Of a stretch of 64,000 nucleotides of DNA, positions 12,187 to 20,240 are shown piece by piece. Origin of the DNA: an uncultured Myxococcales bacterium. Its GTDB lineage: Bacteria; Myxococcota_A; Polyangia; Polyangiales; Polyangiaceae. The stretch is from assembly GCA_937872925.1 (NCBI GenBank), contig CALMUT010000343.1, positions 1 to 64,000 of the forward strand. The letters run 5' to 3'. Each line of letters begins with the position of its first letter. Position 1 is the first letter of the stretch. A program made the position numbers and the translations under genes. The notes beneath the pieces were generated by a model, which had not been told where the DNA came from, made no database searches, and saw only the letters and a list, made by a program, of their open reading frames with translations.

Positions 12187-13548
12187 GTGCAAAGAAACTT
12201 TTTTTCTCCGGCGCTTTTACTGCTTGGACTCACCGCAGCGTGCGGCGATGACGCTTCGGAGCCCGCAAACGCTGGCGGCGGCAGCGGTGGCGTTTCGGCC
12301 ACAGGCGGCACTGCCGGAAGCGGCAATGCGGCCGGTAGCGGTGGCGATGCGGCGGCCGCAAGCGGCGGCGTTGCCGGGCAGGCAGGCGGCGCGGGTTCCG
12401 GTGGCGTCGGCGGCACGCAGAGCCAAGAGCTCAAGACCTTCGACGACATCAAGAGCGGTGCGACGAAAGCCAGCGACGGGTTGCTTGCCATCGCACAGGC
12501 CGGTGGATTCCCCATCCCTTCGCCGGCTGGTTTCGTTTTCGCTCGCGTGGATGACGGCAAGGGCCCCTATGCCCTGGCCGGCGACTTCAACGGCTGGACG
12601 CCTGCGCCCATGCAACTCACCCAGGGCATGTACTGGATATCAGTCGCCGTGCCGACTCCGGACGGCGCCAAGTACAAGTTCGTCGACGGCGGCCAGACCT
12701 TTGCCGCAGATCCTTACGCGCGTCGCTACGGCTGGGATCAAAATGGCGAATACTCCTTGGTGCTTTCATCCGCGCCGCACCGCGAGCGCTTCCCGGAGAT
12801 GAGCGGCAACGGCCGCCCGCCGCGCACCGTGCGTCTTTGGATCTCCCAAGCCAAACCCACGCACCACCTCTACACCCACGACGGACAGAATCTATTTGAG
12901 CCCACCTCCATTTTCGGTGGCTGGAAGCTGGATCAAACTGCCGGCGCCAAGACGTTGATCGTCGGCATCGACAACATCGGCGCGGGCCGCATGGACGAAT
13001 ACACCCACATCTCTGACAACATCGGTAGCGGCCCCGTCGGCGGCAAGGGCGACGACTACGCGGACTTCGTCGAACAGGTGGTGCGCCCCGCCGTCGAAAA
13101 GCGCTACGGCACGCCGTCCAAAGTGGGCGTGATGGGCTCATCCCTCGGCGGCTTGATCGCCATCCACCAGGTGCTGCGCCACCCCGGCCGTTACGACTTC
13201 GCCGCCAGTCTCTCCGGCACCCTCGGCTGGGGCAGCTTCGGCCCTCACAAAGAAACTCTCATCGAGCGCTTCGAAACAGCCGGCAAGCAGACCACCAAGA
13301 TCTACCTCGACTCCGGCGGCGGGCCCGGCAGCGGCTGCATCGACAGCGACAGCGACGGGATCCAAGATGACGCCGCTGGCGCCAAAGACAACTACTGCGA
13401 AACGGTCCAACTCCGTGACGTGCTGAGCGCCGCTGGCTACACCTTCGACACAGAGCTCTGGCACTGGTACGAATCCGGCGCACCCCACAGCGAAACCGCC
13501 TGGGCGGCCCGCGCTTTCCGTCCTTTGAGCGCCTTCGAAGCGCTGTAG
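12187..13548 (+). CDS. Secreted esterase lipoprotein with N-terminal CBM48/E-set domain
   Basis: The 453-residue product has a lipoprotein signal (SPALLLLGLTAAC) and then a Gly/Ser/Ala-rich linker of about 70 residues. Next comes an immunoglobulin-like CBM48/E-set domain (YALAGDFNGWTPAPMQL, residues ~123-200) and a C-terminal alpha/beta hydrolase of the enterochelin-esterase (Fes-like) family. The nucleophile elbow is GVMGSSLGGL near residue 315 and the likely catalytic His is in SGAPHSETAW near the C-terminus. A DxDxDG-type loop (DSDSDGIQDD) may bind calcium. GTG 12187 was chosen because it starts the signal peptide. It probably hydrolyses an ester on the cell surface; the substrate (siderophore, polysaccharide ester or other) is open. 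It stands alone on the plus strand, divergent from dnaG. Confidence 0.85.
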   Translation: MQRNFFSPALLLLGLTAACGDDASEPANAGGGSGGVSATGGTAGSGNAAGSGGDAAAASGGVAGQAGGAGSGGVGGTQSQELKTFDDIKSGATKASDGLLAIAQAGGFPIPSPAGFVFARVDDGKGPYALAGDFNGWTPAPMQLTQGMYWISVAVPTPDGAKYKFVDGGQTFAADPYARRYGWDQNGEYSLVLSSAPHRERFPEMSGNGRPPRTVRLWISQAKPTHHLYTHDGQNLFEPTSIFGGWKLDQTAGAKTLIVGIDNIGAGRMDEYTHISDNIGSGPVGGKGDDYADFVEQVVRPAVEKRYGTPSKVGVMGSSLGGLIAIHQVLRHPGRYDFAASLSGTLGWGSFGPHKETLIERFETAGKQTTKIYLDSGGGPGSGCIDSDSDGIQDDAAGAKDNYCETVQLRDVLSAAGYTFDTELWHWYESGAPHSETAWAARAFRPLSAFEAL

Positions 13549-13639
13549 GTCTCCAGTGGTCTTCGGTCGTGGCGCGTGCGCGCCGCGGGTTTGACCCACG
13601 GGCGCTGGCGGGGGATCCTGGAAATGGAGGCCTTCCCTT

Positions 13640-14158
13640 ATGCGACGCACTCTCGTGATGCTCTTCGGCGTGCTGTCCAGCGGCTGCTTCTCCATGGTGT
13701 ACGACGCACAAGCAGGCGCCGTATCGTCGACGCGCTTCACGCAGGGGCGCTACGGCGGCGCGGTGCAGTTGGCCGCCGGTGGAAACCTGAGCGATCGTGA
13801 CAGGTCGGCGGAGAGCGTCGGGCCGGGGCTCGACGTCCGCGGGAAGTTCACCGAAGACATCCAACAAGTATCCTTCGGCCCCCACCTGTACTTAATCAGT
13901 TCGTCCTGGGTCACGCCCTACGCACGTGCGGGGGCCACCTTGCTTGAGGTGGGCAGCGTCGACGGCGCCGGCACCTTCGGCTCCCTCGGGCCTCGCGGCG
14001 AGGTCGGGATGTTCTTCGGCCCCTTCGTGATCTCGACCTTCGCCGAATACGACCTTCGCTGGACTTCCCAGGATCACGAGGGTTTCGTGGGTGTGATGGC
14101 AGGCATCGGCACTGCCGTGTCCAGCAAGTCGCCTCGGGAGGCGTTGCAGATCCCATAG
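13640..14158 (+). CDS. Small outer-membrane-type lipoprotein of unknown function
   Basis: The 172-residue product has a short signal peptide with a lipobox (MRRTLVMLFGVLSSGC). The rest is rich in Gly and alternating hydrophobic residues (FGPHLYLISSSWVTPYARAG, GEVGMFFGPFVISTFAEYDL), which looks like an amphipathic eight-stranded beta barrel. A good GGAGG ribosome site lies 9 bases before the ATG. I recognise no family motif. It is 91 bases after the esterase gene and followed by a repeat copy and the RCC1 gene pair. Confidence 0.75.
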   Translation: MRRTLVMLFGVLSSGCFSMVYDAQAGAVSSTRFTQGRYGGAVQLAAGGNLSDRDRSAESVGPGLDVRGKFTEDIQQVSFGPHLYLISSSWVTPYARAGATLLEVGSVDGAGTFGSLGPRGEVGMFFGPFVISTFAEYDLRWTSQDHEGFVGVMAGIGTAVSSKSPREALQIP

Positions 14159-14188
14159 AAACGCCACGCGCGGCGAGTTGCTCCGCGA

Positions 14189-14220
14189 TCGGATGCCCAG
14201 CGTCGACGCGAAACCCCATG
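14189..14220. repeat. Left copy of a 32-base direct repeat flanking the RCC1 pair
   Basis: This block matches 17769-17800 with 29 of 32 bases identical and the same orientation. Its centre is the perfect palindrome GCGTCGACGC. Weaker similarity (GCTCCG upstream, ATG-CCT-CCC downstream) extends the match to about 45 bases with small gaps. It sits in the gap between the small lipoprotein gene and the first RCC1 gene. Confidence 0.8.
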
Positions 14221-14317
14221 CCTTCCCCATCGCTGCCGCTTCCAGGGGAGCGGGCGGGCGCTTGTCAGCTTCTTGTCCGTGGACCACGCAAGCAAGATGT
14301 AGTGCAGTAATAGGCGC

Positions 14318-15934
14318 GTGGGACCGAACCTGGCAGCATCGATCGGCGTGAGCGTGGCCATAGCGGTCGCCACGACCGCCTGCGGCAAAAGTGAACGTGA
14401 TCCGTCGACGGCAACGGGTGGCGCTGAATCGGGCGGCGGCGGGGGTGCCCAGACGGGTGGAGTCGCTGGCGGGAGTGGCGGGGTCGCTGGGAGCGGCAGT
14501 GGCGGGGCAGCTGGCGGCGGCAGCGGTGGCGCCGGGGCCGGCGCCATGGGGGGCGCCTCTGCAGGCGCGGGTGGCGGGTGCTCAGCGACCGAGTTGCAGT
14601 GCGCGGGGGCGTGCGTCGATGCGGCGACGGACGCCAACAACTGCGGCGCGTGCGGCAGTGTCTGCGCGAGCGGAGCCGTGTGCGTGAAGGGCACGTGTGC
14701 GTGCCCGGACACACAGACGCTATGCGGTGGAGCGTGCGCGGATACAAACGCGGACGCGAGTAACTGCGGTGATTGCGGCCAGACCTGCCTGAGCGGCGGG
14801 CTGTGTCTCGCGGGCAAGTGCGCCTGCCCCGACGCTCAAATGGAGTGCGGCGGCGCGTGTGTGGACGCGGAACGGGATGTCGCGAATTGTGGAAGCTGCG
14901 GCAATGCGTGCGCGACGAACTTGACGTGCATTGAGGGCACATGTGGTCCATGGGCGGAGCAAGTTGCGCTTTCCGAAACCGGAGACGCTTGCGCGCGGTT
15001 CAAAGATGACACCGTCCGTTGCTGGAAAATCGGAGTCGCGCCGACGGCTCCCTTCAGTCTGCCGGGCGTGGTCCAAGTCGAGAAAGGCCATGATTCTTCA
15101 TGCGCCTTGCTTAGCGACGGCACAGTTCGCTGCTGGGGATGGAACTTCTACGGGCAGCTCGGCGACGGTACGAACGTGGACAGGCTGGCCCCTGTCGCCG
15201 TCAAGGGATTGGAGGGCGTGCAGCAAATCTCCACCGGAGAGTATCACTCTTGTGCACGCCTGTCGGATGGCACGATTCGATGCTGGGGCAGCAACCTCAG
15301 TGGTGAAATTGGCGGAGGCGGCGGCACCTGGAAAATGCACGCGACGCCGGTGCCAGTGCCTGGCGTGTCACAGGTGGCTGCCGTCGCAGCTGGGACCCGA
15401 CATACCTGCGTGGGCCTGAACGATGGCGGCGTTCGCTGTTGGGGAACGAGTTACAAAGGCGGCCTAGGGGTTGGTCCCACTGACGGCATTGTAGTCAAGC
15501 CGACCACGGTGCCCTTTCTTCCCGGTGTCATACAGGTAGCTGCCGGCCTCAATAGTACTTGCGCGCTGCTCGGCACTGGCTCGGTCAAATGCTGGGGGCA
15601 AGGGTACTTTGGTAGCCTCGGGAATCACTCTTCACCGAAGTCCATCGTCGGGTTGAGCAATGTCGCGCAGATCGCAACCAGCGGCGCGCACCACTGCGCG
15701 CTCGACAAGGATGGCAGCCTGCGGTGTTGGGGCAAGAATCACGGCGGCCAGGTTGGGGACGGAACGACCACGGAGCGTCTGGCTCCAACACTCGTTTCTG
15801 CCATCGCGGAAGTGAAGCAGGTTGCTCTGCAGCCGATGGGCAACACCTGTGCGTGTCGTGCGGACGGCGCCGTGTTCTGTTGGGGATACAGTGCGAGTGA
15901 GCCTGCGCCGATCCCGACGCGGGTGAAGTTTTGA
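14318..15934 (+). CDS. RCC1-repeat lipoprotein with Cys-rich modules (first of pair)
   Basis: The 538-residue product has an export signal ending at Cys22 (AVATTAC, a weak lipobox), a Gly/Ala/Ser linker, then three tandem Cys-rich modules of the form CxGxCxD(x)7NCGxCGxxC (residues about 88-210). After these come seven RCC1-type repeats with the core SCARLSDGTIRCWG, ending near the C-terminus; seven is the number in a closed propeller. Nearly every blade has one Cys before and one in CWG, suggesting a disulfide per blade. It is probably displayed on the cell surface as a binding protein; no ligand is known. GTG 14318 is assumed; a GTG ten codons later would shorten the signal. Its stop overlaps the next gene's TTG by 4 bases. 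Confidence 0.85.
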   Translation: MGPNLAASIGVSVAIAVATTACGKSERDPSTATGGAESGGGGGAQTGGVAGGSGGVAGSGSGGAAGGGSGGAGAGAMGGASAGAGGGCSATELQCAGACVDAATDANNCGACGSVCASGAVCVKGTCACPDTQTLCGGACADTNADASNCGDCGQTCLSGGLCLAGKCACPDAQMECGGACVDAERDVANCGSCGNACATNLTCIEGTCGPWAEQVALSETGDACARFKDDTVRCWKIGVAPTAPFSLPGVVQVEKGHDSSCALLSDGTVRCWGWNFYGQLGDGTNVDRLAPVAVKGLEGVQQISTGEYHSCARLSDGTIRCWGSNLSGEIGGGGGTWKMHATPVPVPGVSQVAAVAAGTRHTCVGLNDGGVRCWGTSYKGGLGVGPTDGIVVKPTTVPFLPGVIQVAAGLNSTCALLGTGSVKCWGQGYFGSLGNHSSPKSIVGLSNVAQIATSGAHHCALDKDGSLRCWGKNHGGQVGDGTTTERLAPTLVSAIAEVKQVALQPMGNTCACRADGAVFCWGYSASEPAPIPTRVKF

Positions 15935-17763
15935 CGTACCCGAAAATTCGCGGTTGGCCGGCGCTCTGGGTTGCCGTTGCGCTCGGAACGCTCCCGCTGG
16001 CTTGTGGAGCCAGCGACGGTCTCGCGCCGGGCATGCAGACCGATGCAGATGCGGGTGGCAGCGGCGGGGCGGCTGGGGAAACACCTGATTCTGGGTGGGG
16101 CGCGGGCACCGGCAGTTCGGGCAGCTCGGGAGTCGGCGGACAGGGCGGTGCTACTGGTGGCAGCTCGGGGGCTGCTGGCGTGGACGCGGGCGCGGCCGGG
16201 GCAACGGGAGGCAGCGCTGGCGCGGCGGGAGCCGGCTCGGGAGGAGCCGCGGGTGCGACTGGCGGCAGCGCCGGCGCGACCGGTTGCGCCGGTGCCGCGG
16301 CGCTCTGCAGTGGGCTTTGCACCGACACCACGGGCGATCCCAACAACTGCGGCACGTGCGGGAATGTCTGCCCAAGCGGCGCGAGTTGCTCGGCGGGACA
16401 ATGTGCCTGCGCCAGTGGGGCCGTGGTGTGCAAGGGGGTGTGTGCGGACACCAGCGTAGACGTGAGCCACTGCGGTACGTGCGGGAACGCGTGTGTGTTC
16501 GGGGCCGTTTGCACCCTGGGTGTGTGCGAATGTCCCGGCACGATGTGCGGCGCGCATTGTCGACACACCGACGTGGACTCAGAGAATTGCGGTGCCTGTG
16601 GCAAGGTATGCGCGCCCCATCTGGGCTGCGCAGGAGGCACCTGTGCTTGCAGCGTGGGCAGCACGGATTGTGGGCCGTTCTGTGTAGCACCCGGATCCGT
16701 TTGCCCTGTCCCGGTGCAGATTTCCGTTGGCGGCCAGCACACCTGCGCACGGCTCAGTAATGGGCTCGTCCTCTGCTCGGGATCGAACGTGGACGGGCAG
16801 GTCGGTGACGGTTCCGCTGGCTTCCCAAACTGGGACAAGCCCTATCCTGTGTTCGTGGTGGGGCTAAGCGGCGTTGCGCAAGTCGTGGCAGGCGGCACCT
16901 TCAGCTGCGCACGCATGCTGGACGGCTCCGTGAATTGTTGGGGTGGTGGCGAAGGGTTGGGGAACGGTACCTGGGGAAACAAGCTGTTGCCGACGCCCAT
17001 TCCCGGGTTCTCCGGCGTGGCGGAACTGGCGGCAGGTGGCATGCACAGCTGCGCTCGGATGGCGAACGGTACGGTGCAGTGTTGGGGGAACAACTACTCT
17101 GCCCAACTAGGTGACGGTTCCACGACCCACAGGGCTTCTCCTGGCCCAGTCCCGGGCGTGGTCGGCGTGGCGGGGATCGCGGCGGGAACCGGCCACTCCT
17201 GCGCGCGGCTCAATGGCGGGACGGTTCAATGCTGGGGAAAGAACGACTCCGGTCAGCTCGGGGATGGCACGACGATCGGACAACCCCTGGCCGTGGCAGT
17301 GCCCAAGCTCGCCAACGTGGTGGAAGTTTCACTCGGCTGGAACCACAGCTGCGCTCGGATCGCCGATGGCAGCGTTCAGTGCTGGGGTGACAACACTCAC
17401 GGGCAGCTCGGCGACGGGACCAAAGCGAACCGGGCGTCGCCGGCGCCAGTTGTCGGGTTGAGCGGCGTTGAGCAGATCGCGCTCGGCGGCGAACATTCTT
17501 GTGCCCGCATGGCCGGAGGCACTGTCCGCTGCTGGGGACAGAACGCCGCTGGCCAACTTGGGGATGGCACGACGGACGACAAGCTGTCCCCGACGCCGAT
17601 CCCGGGCCTCAGTGTGGTCGAAATCGCGCTCGGGGGCTATCACTCCTGCGCGCGACTGAAGGACGGCTCCGTGTACTGCTGGGGCGAGAACGACCATGGG
17701 CAACTTGGCACTGGAGTGGTGTCCCCGGTGCCGAGTCTGATTCCGACTCTCACGCTCTGGTAG
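15931..17763 (+). CDS. RCC1-repeat lipoprotein with Cys-rich modules (second of pair)
   Basis: This 610-residue protein is a diverged paralogue of the gene before it. It has a signal peptide with a good lipobox (ALGTLPLAC), a long Gly/Ala/Ser linker (to about residue 120), Cys-rich modules (NNCGTCGNVC, SHCGTCGNAC, ENCGACGKVC), and seven RCC1 repeats with consensus HSCARLxDGTVQCWGxNxxGQLGDGT. These repeats are more regular than those of its neighbour. The start is TTG 15931, inside the TTGA overlap with the preceding stop, so translation is likely coupled; no better in-frame start precedes the signal peptide. Surface display is inferred from the lipobox. The enzyme or binding role is unknown. 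Confidence 0.85.
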   Translation: MTYPKIRGWPALWVAVALGTLPLACGASDGLAPGMQTDADAGGSGGAAGETPDSGWGAGTGSSGSSGVGGQGGATGGSSGAAGVDAGAAGATGGSAGAAGAGSGGAAGATGGSAGATGCAGAAALCSGLCTDTTGDPNNCGTCGNVCPSGASCSAGQCACASGAVVCKGVCADTSVDVSHCGTCGNACVFGAVCTLGVCECPGTMCGAHCRHTDVDSENCGACGKVCAPHLGCAGGTCACSVGSTDCGPFCVAPGSVCPVPVQISVGGQHTCARLSNGLVLCSGSNVDGQVGDGSAGFPNWDKPYPVFVVGLSGVAQVVAGGTFSCARMLDGSVNCWGGGEGLGNGTWGNKLLPTPIPGFSGVAELAAGGMHSCARMANGTVQCWGNNYSAQLGDGSTTHRASPGPVPGVVGVAGIAAGTGHSCARLNGGTVQCWGKNDSGQLGDGTTIGQPLAVAVPKLANVVEVSLGWNHSCARIADGSVQCWGDNTHGQLGDGTKANRASPAPVVGLSGVEQIALGGEHSCARMAGGTVRCWGQNAAGQLGDGTTDDKLSPTPIPGLSVVEIALGGYHSCARLKDGSVYCWGENDHGQLGTGVVSPVPSLIPTLTLW

Positions 17764-17768
17764 CTCCG

Positions 17769-17800
17769 TCGGATGCCAAGCGTCGACGCGAAGCCCGATG
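17769..17800. repeat. Right copy of the 32-base direct repeat
   Basis: It pairs with 14189-14220 (three mismatches, same orientation, 3580 bases apart). It begins 6 bases after the second RCC1 stop and ends exactly where recognisable alpha/beta hydrolase coding sequence on the minus strand breaks off. Confidence 0.8.
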
Positions 17801-17802
17801 GC

Positions 17803-18060
17803 CTAGCCCGGCATGTCGACTACCGCCGCGCCGCATATAGCGGTGATCCGGGGCAGGACTCGCTCCCAATCGACCACCGAGCCCGGATTGCCATGGAGCA
17901 GGAGGCACTTGGGTCGATTGCTTTGGCTCGGGTCGGGGCGCACAATCGCGCGGACCCTGCGGCCCGACGAAAGCGTCAGTTCAACGGATTCGTCGTAGGG
18001 GCTAGTCACGTCGTCCGCGCGGACTCTAGCAGAGCCGCCTACCGGCATCTGAGTCGACAC
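17803..18060 (-). pseudogene. Truncated alpha/beta hydrolase (N-terminal remnant)
   Basis: The 85-codon frame looks like the start of an alpha/beta hydrolase: a strand region (SVELTLSSGRRVRAIVR), the oxyanion-hole motif LLLHGNPGSVVDWERVLPRI, then AAVVDMPG, after which a typical member continues with GxG and some 200 more residues. Here a TAG follows at once, and the nucleophile, acid and His parts are absent from the neighbouring sequence. The break coincides with the border of the direct repeat. It may start at GTG 18060 or ATG 18048. A real short protein cannot be excluded, but loss of the catalytic half makes a relic more likely. Confidence 0.6.
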
Positions 18061-18131
18061 GAGCGCCGCCGTCGAAACCCCCGTGCGCCGCGGCGGCGGA
18101 AGATTTCCCGACGCCGTGCGTATTTGGGGCG

Positions 18132-18545
18132 GTGAAGGGCCCAGTTCGTCTGCTGGTCGGTGCGCTCACGCTGCTGCCATTGGTTGCCGTCTTTGGGGTG
18201 GCGTGCGTGGCGGCGTATTTATTGGTGCAAAGTGAGCTTTCGACCCATGGCAGGCTCCGGGATCCGTTCACAGCGCTGCTGGAGATGGATCGGGAAATCT
18301 GGTTCGTGATCGTGGCCGCCGCGTTCTTCATCGCCATCTACGATCTTCTGCTCGCCTTCGGGCTCATCGTGCACGCCTTCACCCGGGCGTATATGTCCAT
18401 CGGCGCCAAGCTTGCCTGGTCTTTCGGCCTGGTGTTCTTCGGCTTTGCAGCGGCGCCATTGTACTGGCTGGTGCATCTGGCGCGCGCTGTGCCCAGGCCG
18501 CTGGCGCAAAGTTTCACCGGGTCCGTGCCGGCTGCACCCGCGTGA
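18132..18545 (+). CDS. Small integral membrane protein, unknown function
   Basis: The 137-residue product has three clear hydrophobic segments (about residues 6-30, 52-80 and 90-115; the middle one is long enough to span twice). Charged loops include STHGRLRDPFTALLEMDREI. The GTG start at 18132 has only a weak G-rich ribosome site. It is not in an operon: the truncated hydrolase lies divergent upstream and DUF924 converges downstream. No family is recognised. Confidence 0.65.
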   Translation: MKGPVRLLVGALTLLPLVAVFGVACVAAYLLVQSELSTHGRLRDPFTALLEMDREIWFVIVAAAFFIAIYDLLLAFGLIVHAFTRAYMSIGAKLAWSFGLVFFGFAAAPLYWLVHLARAVPRPLAQSFTGSVPAAPA

Positions 18546-18642
18546 AGGGGCGGCGAACGCCTGGGATTAGTGGCCCAGTGCGCCCCAGCGCCACGACCCA
18601 AACCCACCCCAGGTCAACGACGGCGGGGATGTCGTGGGAGGT

Positions 18643-19257
18643 TTAGAAGCTCGAGCCTGGCTGCTTCAGGAACTCGGCTTCTTCAGGCGTGCTCTCGCGC
18701 TCCAAGATCGCGTTGCGATGCGGGAAGCGCCCAAAGCGACGCACGATGTCGCGGTGTTTCTCTGCGAAGCCGACGGCGCCGGACACGGACTCGCGGGCGG
18801 GGCCTGCGGGCGTCTTGTCGGCGAGTTCTTGGAAGAGCTCCACGCAGCGCTCTTGGTCGGCTAGCGCTTCCGAGTGCATGTAGGGCATCAACATGAAGTA
18901 GCCGTAGCAAACCGGCACTTTGTATTGCTCGCCAGCCGCGACGGCTTGTTTGCTCTGCGTCAGCGCCAAGGCGTCACTGCCGAAGGAACGCGCCGTGCCA
19001 CGAAAGACGTTTCGGGAAAACTGATCGAGCAGCACGATGAACGCCGTGCGCCCCTCAGGCGACTTGGTCCAGTCGTCGAGCTTGCCAGCGAGGGCGGCCT
19101 CGATGCTTGGCTGAAAGCGCTCGCGGCATTCGGCGTCGAAGGCGTCGCTCTTCTTCCACCAGCGCGCGGAGATCCCTTCCTGCGCGGTGCCATTGTCCTG
19201 CACTTCTCCAAACCAAAACGTGAGCACGTCTACGGGAGCCAGCATGCCTACAGGCAT
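18643..19257 (-). CDS. DUF924 family protein
   Basis: The 204-residue product matches the DUF924 pattern along its length: an N-terminal VDVLTFWFGEV, then RWWKKSDAFDAECRERF, the core LLDQFSRNVFRGTARSF, then MLMPYMHSEALADQERCVEL, and FGRFPHRNAILERESTPEE near the end. The family is widespread, all-helical and TPR-like; its biochemical role is not established. ATG 19257 is used; ATG 19245 is equally possible. Upstream in-frame codons (Arg-rich) have no family similarity. It is 25 bases after the CBM9-like gene on the same strand, so the two may form a transcription unit. Confidence 0.88.
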   Translation of the reverse strand: MPVGMLAPVDVLTFWFGEVQDNGTAQEGISARWWKKSDAFDAECRERFQPSIEAALAGKLDDWTKSPEGRTAFIVLLDQFSRNVFRGTARSFGSDALALTQSKQAVAAGEQYKVPVCYGYFMLMPYMHSEALADQERCVELFQELADKTPAGPARESVSGAVGFAEKHRDIVRRFGRFPHRNAILERESTPEEAEFLKQPGSSF

Positions 19258-19282
19258 ACCACGTCTGGCTTTTCGCCGCGGC

Positions 19283-20113
19283 TTACGGCGCAAAACGCAG
19301 CACGCCAAAGCGGCTGGCGCGATGGAAGTTGCCTTTGCCCAAGATCGGCGACCAGGCGAGCGCGTCGGCCTGCCCATCGCGAAAGGTGTAAAGATTCATG
19401 CGCCATTTGGATCCCGCCGCGGGCGGCGTGGGAGTGCGCGCGGTTTTCAATTGGGCAAAGGGCAGGGCGAGTTCCACCACGTAGCCCCAGCCATGACGCT
19501 GGGTCGCGCGTTCGATGCCGCTCTTCCACTCTTGGTGACCGAAGCGCACGTCTTGGGGATCCTTGGCCTGGCGCACAGGTGCATTGTAGTCGTCGAAGCG
19601 CGTGTCCCACACCGCGCCGCCCACTTCGACCTGCACTTCGAAGTAATCGCGATTGTCGGTGAAGTCGCCGGGAGCGAGCATCAACTCGACGCCAGACGCC
19701 TTAGACCAGATGTGCGGGTCGACGGCGTCGCGGGCAAAGGCAGAGGCGGGCGCCGCGTCCAACACCTCGAACGCGACGTACAAGTTCGTCGCGTCGTAGA
19801 GCACGCGCGCTCGGGCCTGCACCTTTGACTTGGATGCAGGCTTGCCACTGCCCGGCGCGACAAAGGGGCCGGTGTCGCCAGCGTTGCGCCAGGCGCTTTC
19901 ATCCAGCACGCCGTCGATCTTCGGCGGCTCCGCGGTGCGCGGGAGGGTCAGTTCCGGCAGCGTGCCGTCGCCGCGATCCTGCGATTTGCCCAAGCGGTCT
20001 GCGGCGCGGTCGCAGCCTGCGGCCACCAGGGCCACCGCCATCGGCACGGCCGTCGGGACAACGCAGCCGCGAACGATCGCCTTCAGTTGCCGGCACCAAG
20101 CTGCGATACGCAT
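19283..20113 (-). CDS. Lipoprotein with CBM9-like domain
   Basis: The 276-residue product has a signal peptide and lipobox (MAVALVAAGC) at about residue 33, then a single domain of the family-9 carbohydrate-binding-like fold. Recognisable parts are the opening KIDGVLDESAWRNAGDTGPF, the central LYDATNLYVAFEVLD, the NRDYFEVQVEVGGAVWD strand pair, and a closing WRMNLYTFRDGQADALAWSP. Such domains bind sugars or act in surface enzymes; alone on a lipoprotein it is probably a binding protein. ATG 20113 is preferred for a GGTGG site just upstream; ATG 20125 adds four residues. It is divergent from the MYXO-CTERM gene across about 125 bases. Confidence 0.82.
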   Translation of the reverse strand: MRIAAWCRQLKAIVRGCVVPTAVPMAVALVAAGCDRAADRLGKSQDRGDGTLPELTLPRTAEPPKIDGVLDESAWRNAGDTGPFVAPGSGKPASKSKVQARARVLYDATNLYVAFEVLDAAPASAFARDAVDPHIWSKASGVELMLAPGDFTDNRDYFEVQVEVGGAVWDTRFDDYNAPVRQAKDPQDVRFGHQEWKSGIERATQRHGWGYVVELALPFAQLKTARTPTPPAAGSKWRMNLYTFRDGQADALAWSPILGKGNFHRASRFGVLRFAP

Positions 20114-20200
20114 TCGCCACCACATTTAGCTGCACCGGATTGCGCTGGCGGCACAATTTTCGGATTTGACTGCGGATATTTCGGAAAAATCGTACAAAAC

Positions 20201-20226
20201 GTAGGTAGTCCGATGTAGGTGTAGGT
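20201..20226 (+). other. Three GTAGGT repeats in the leader of the MYXO-CTERM gene
   Basis: Copies at 20201, 20215 and 20221 lie directly before the AAGGAG ribosome site (20229-20234). The upstream stretch 20166-20200 is unusually A/T-rich for this genome and contains TTGACT, a plausible -35 element, but I see no convincing -10 at the right distance. Confidence 0.4.
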
Positions 20227-20240
20227 GGTAAGGAGTGCGC

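Noticed and set aside
15585-16838. Minus-strand frame of 417 codons opposite the RCC1 genes
   Set aside because: The composition is a reflection of the Cys/Gly repeats on the plus strand (Pro/Ala/His-rich, repeated PQFP-like units); no domain is recognised.
14189-17800. Reading the flanking repeats as integron attC sites
   Set aside because: The repeat lacks the RYYYAAC and GTTRRRY core pair, and no integrase gene is nearby.
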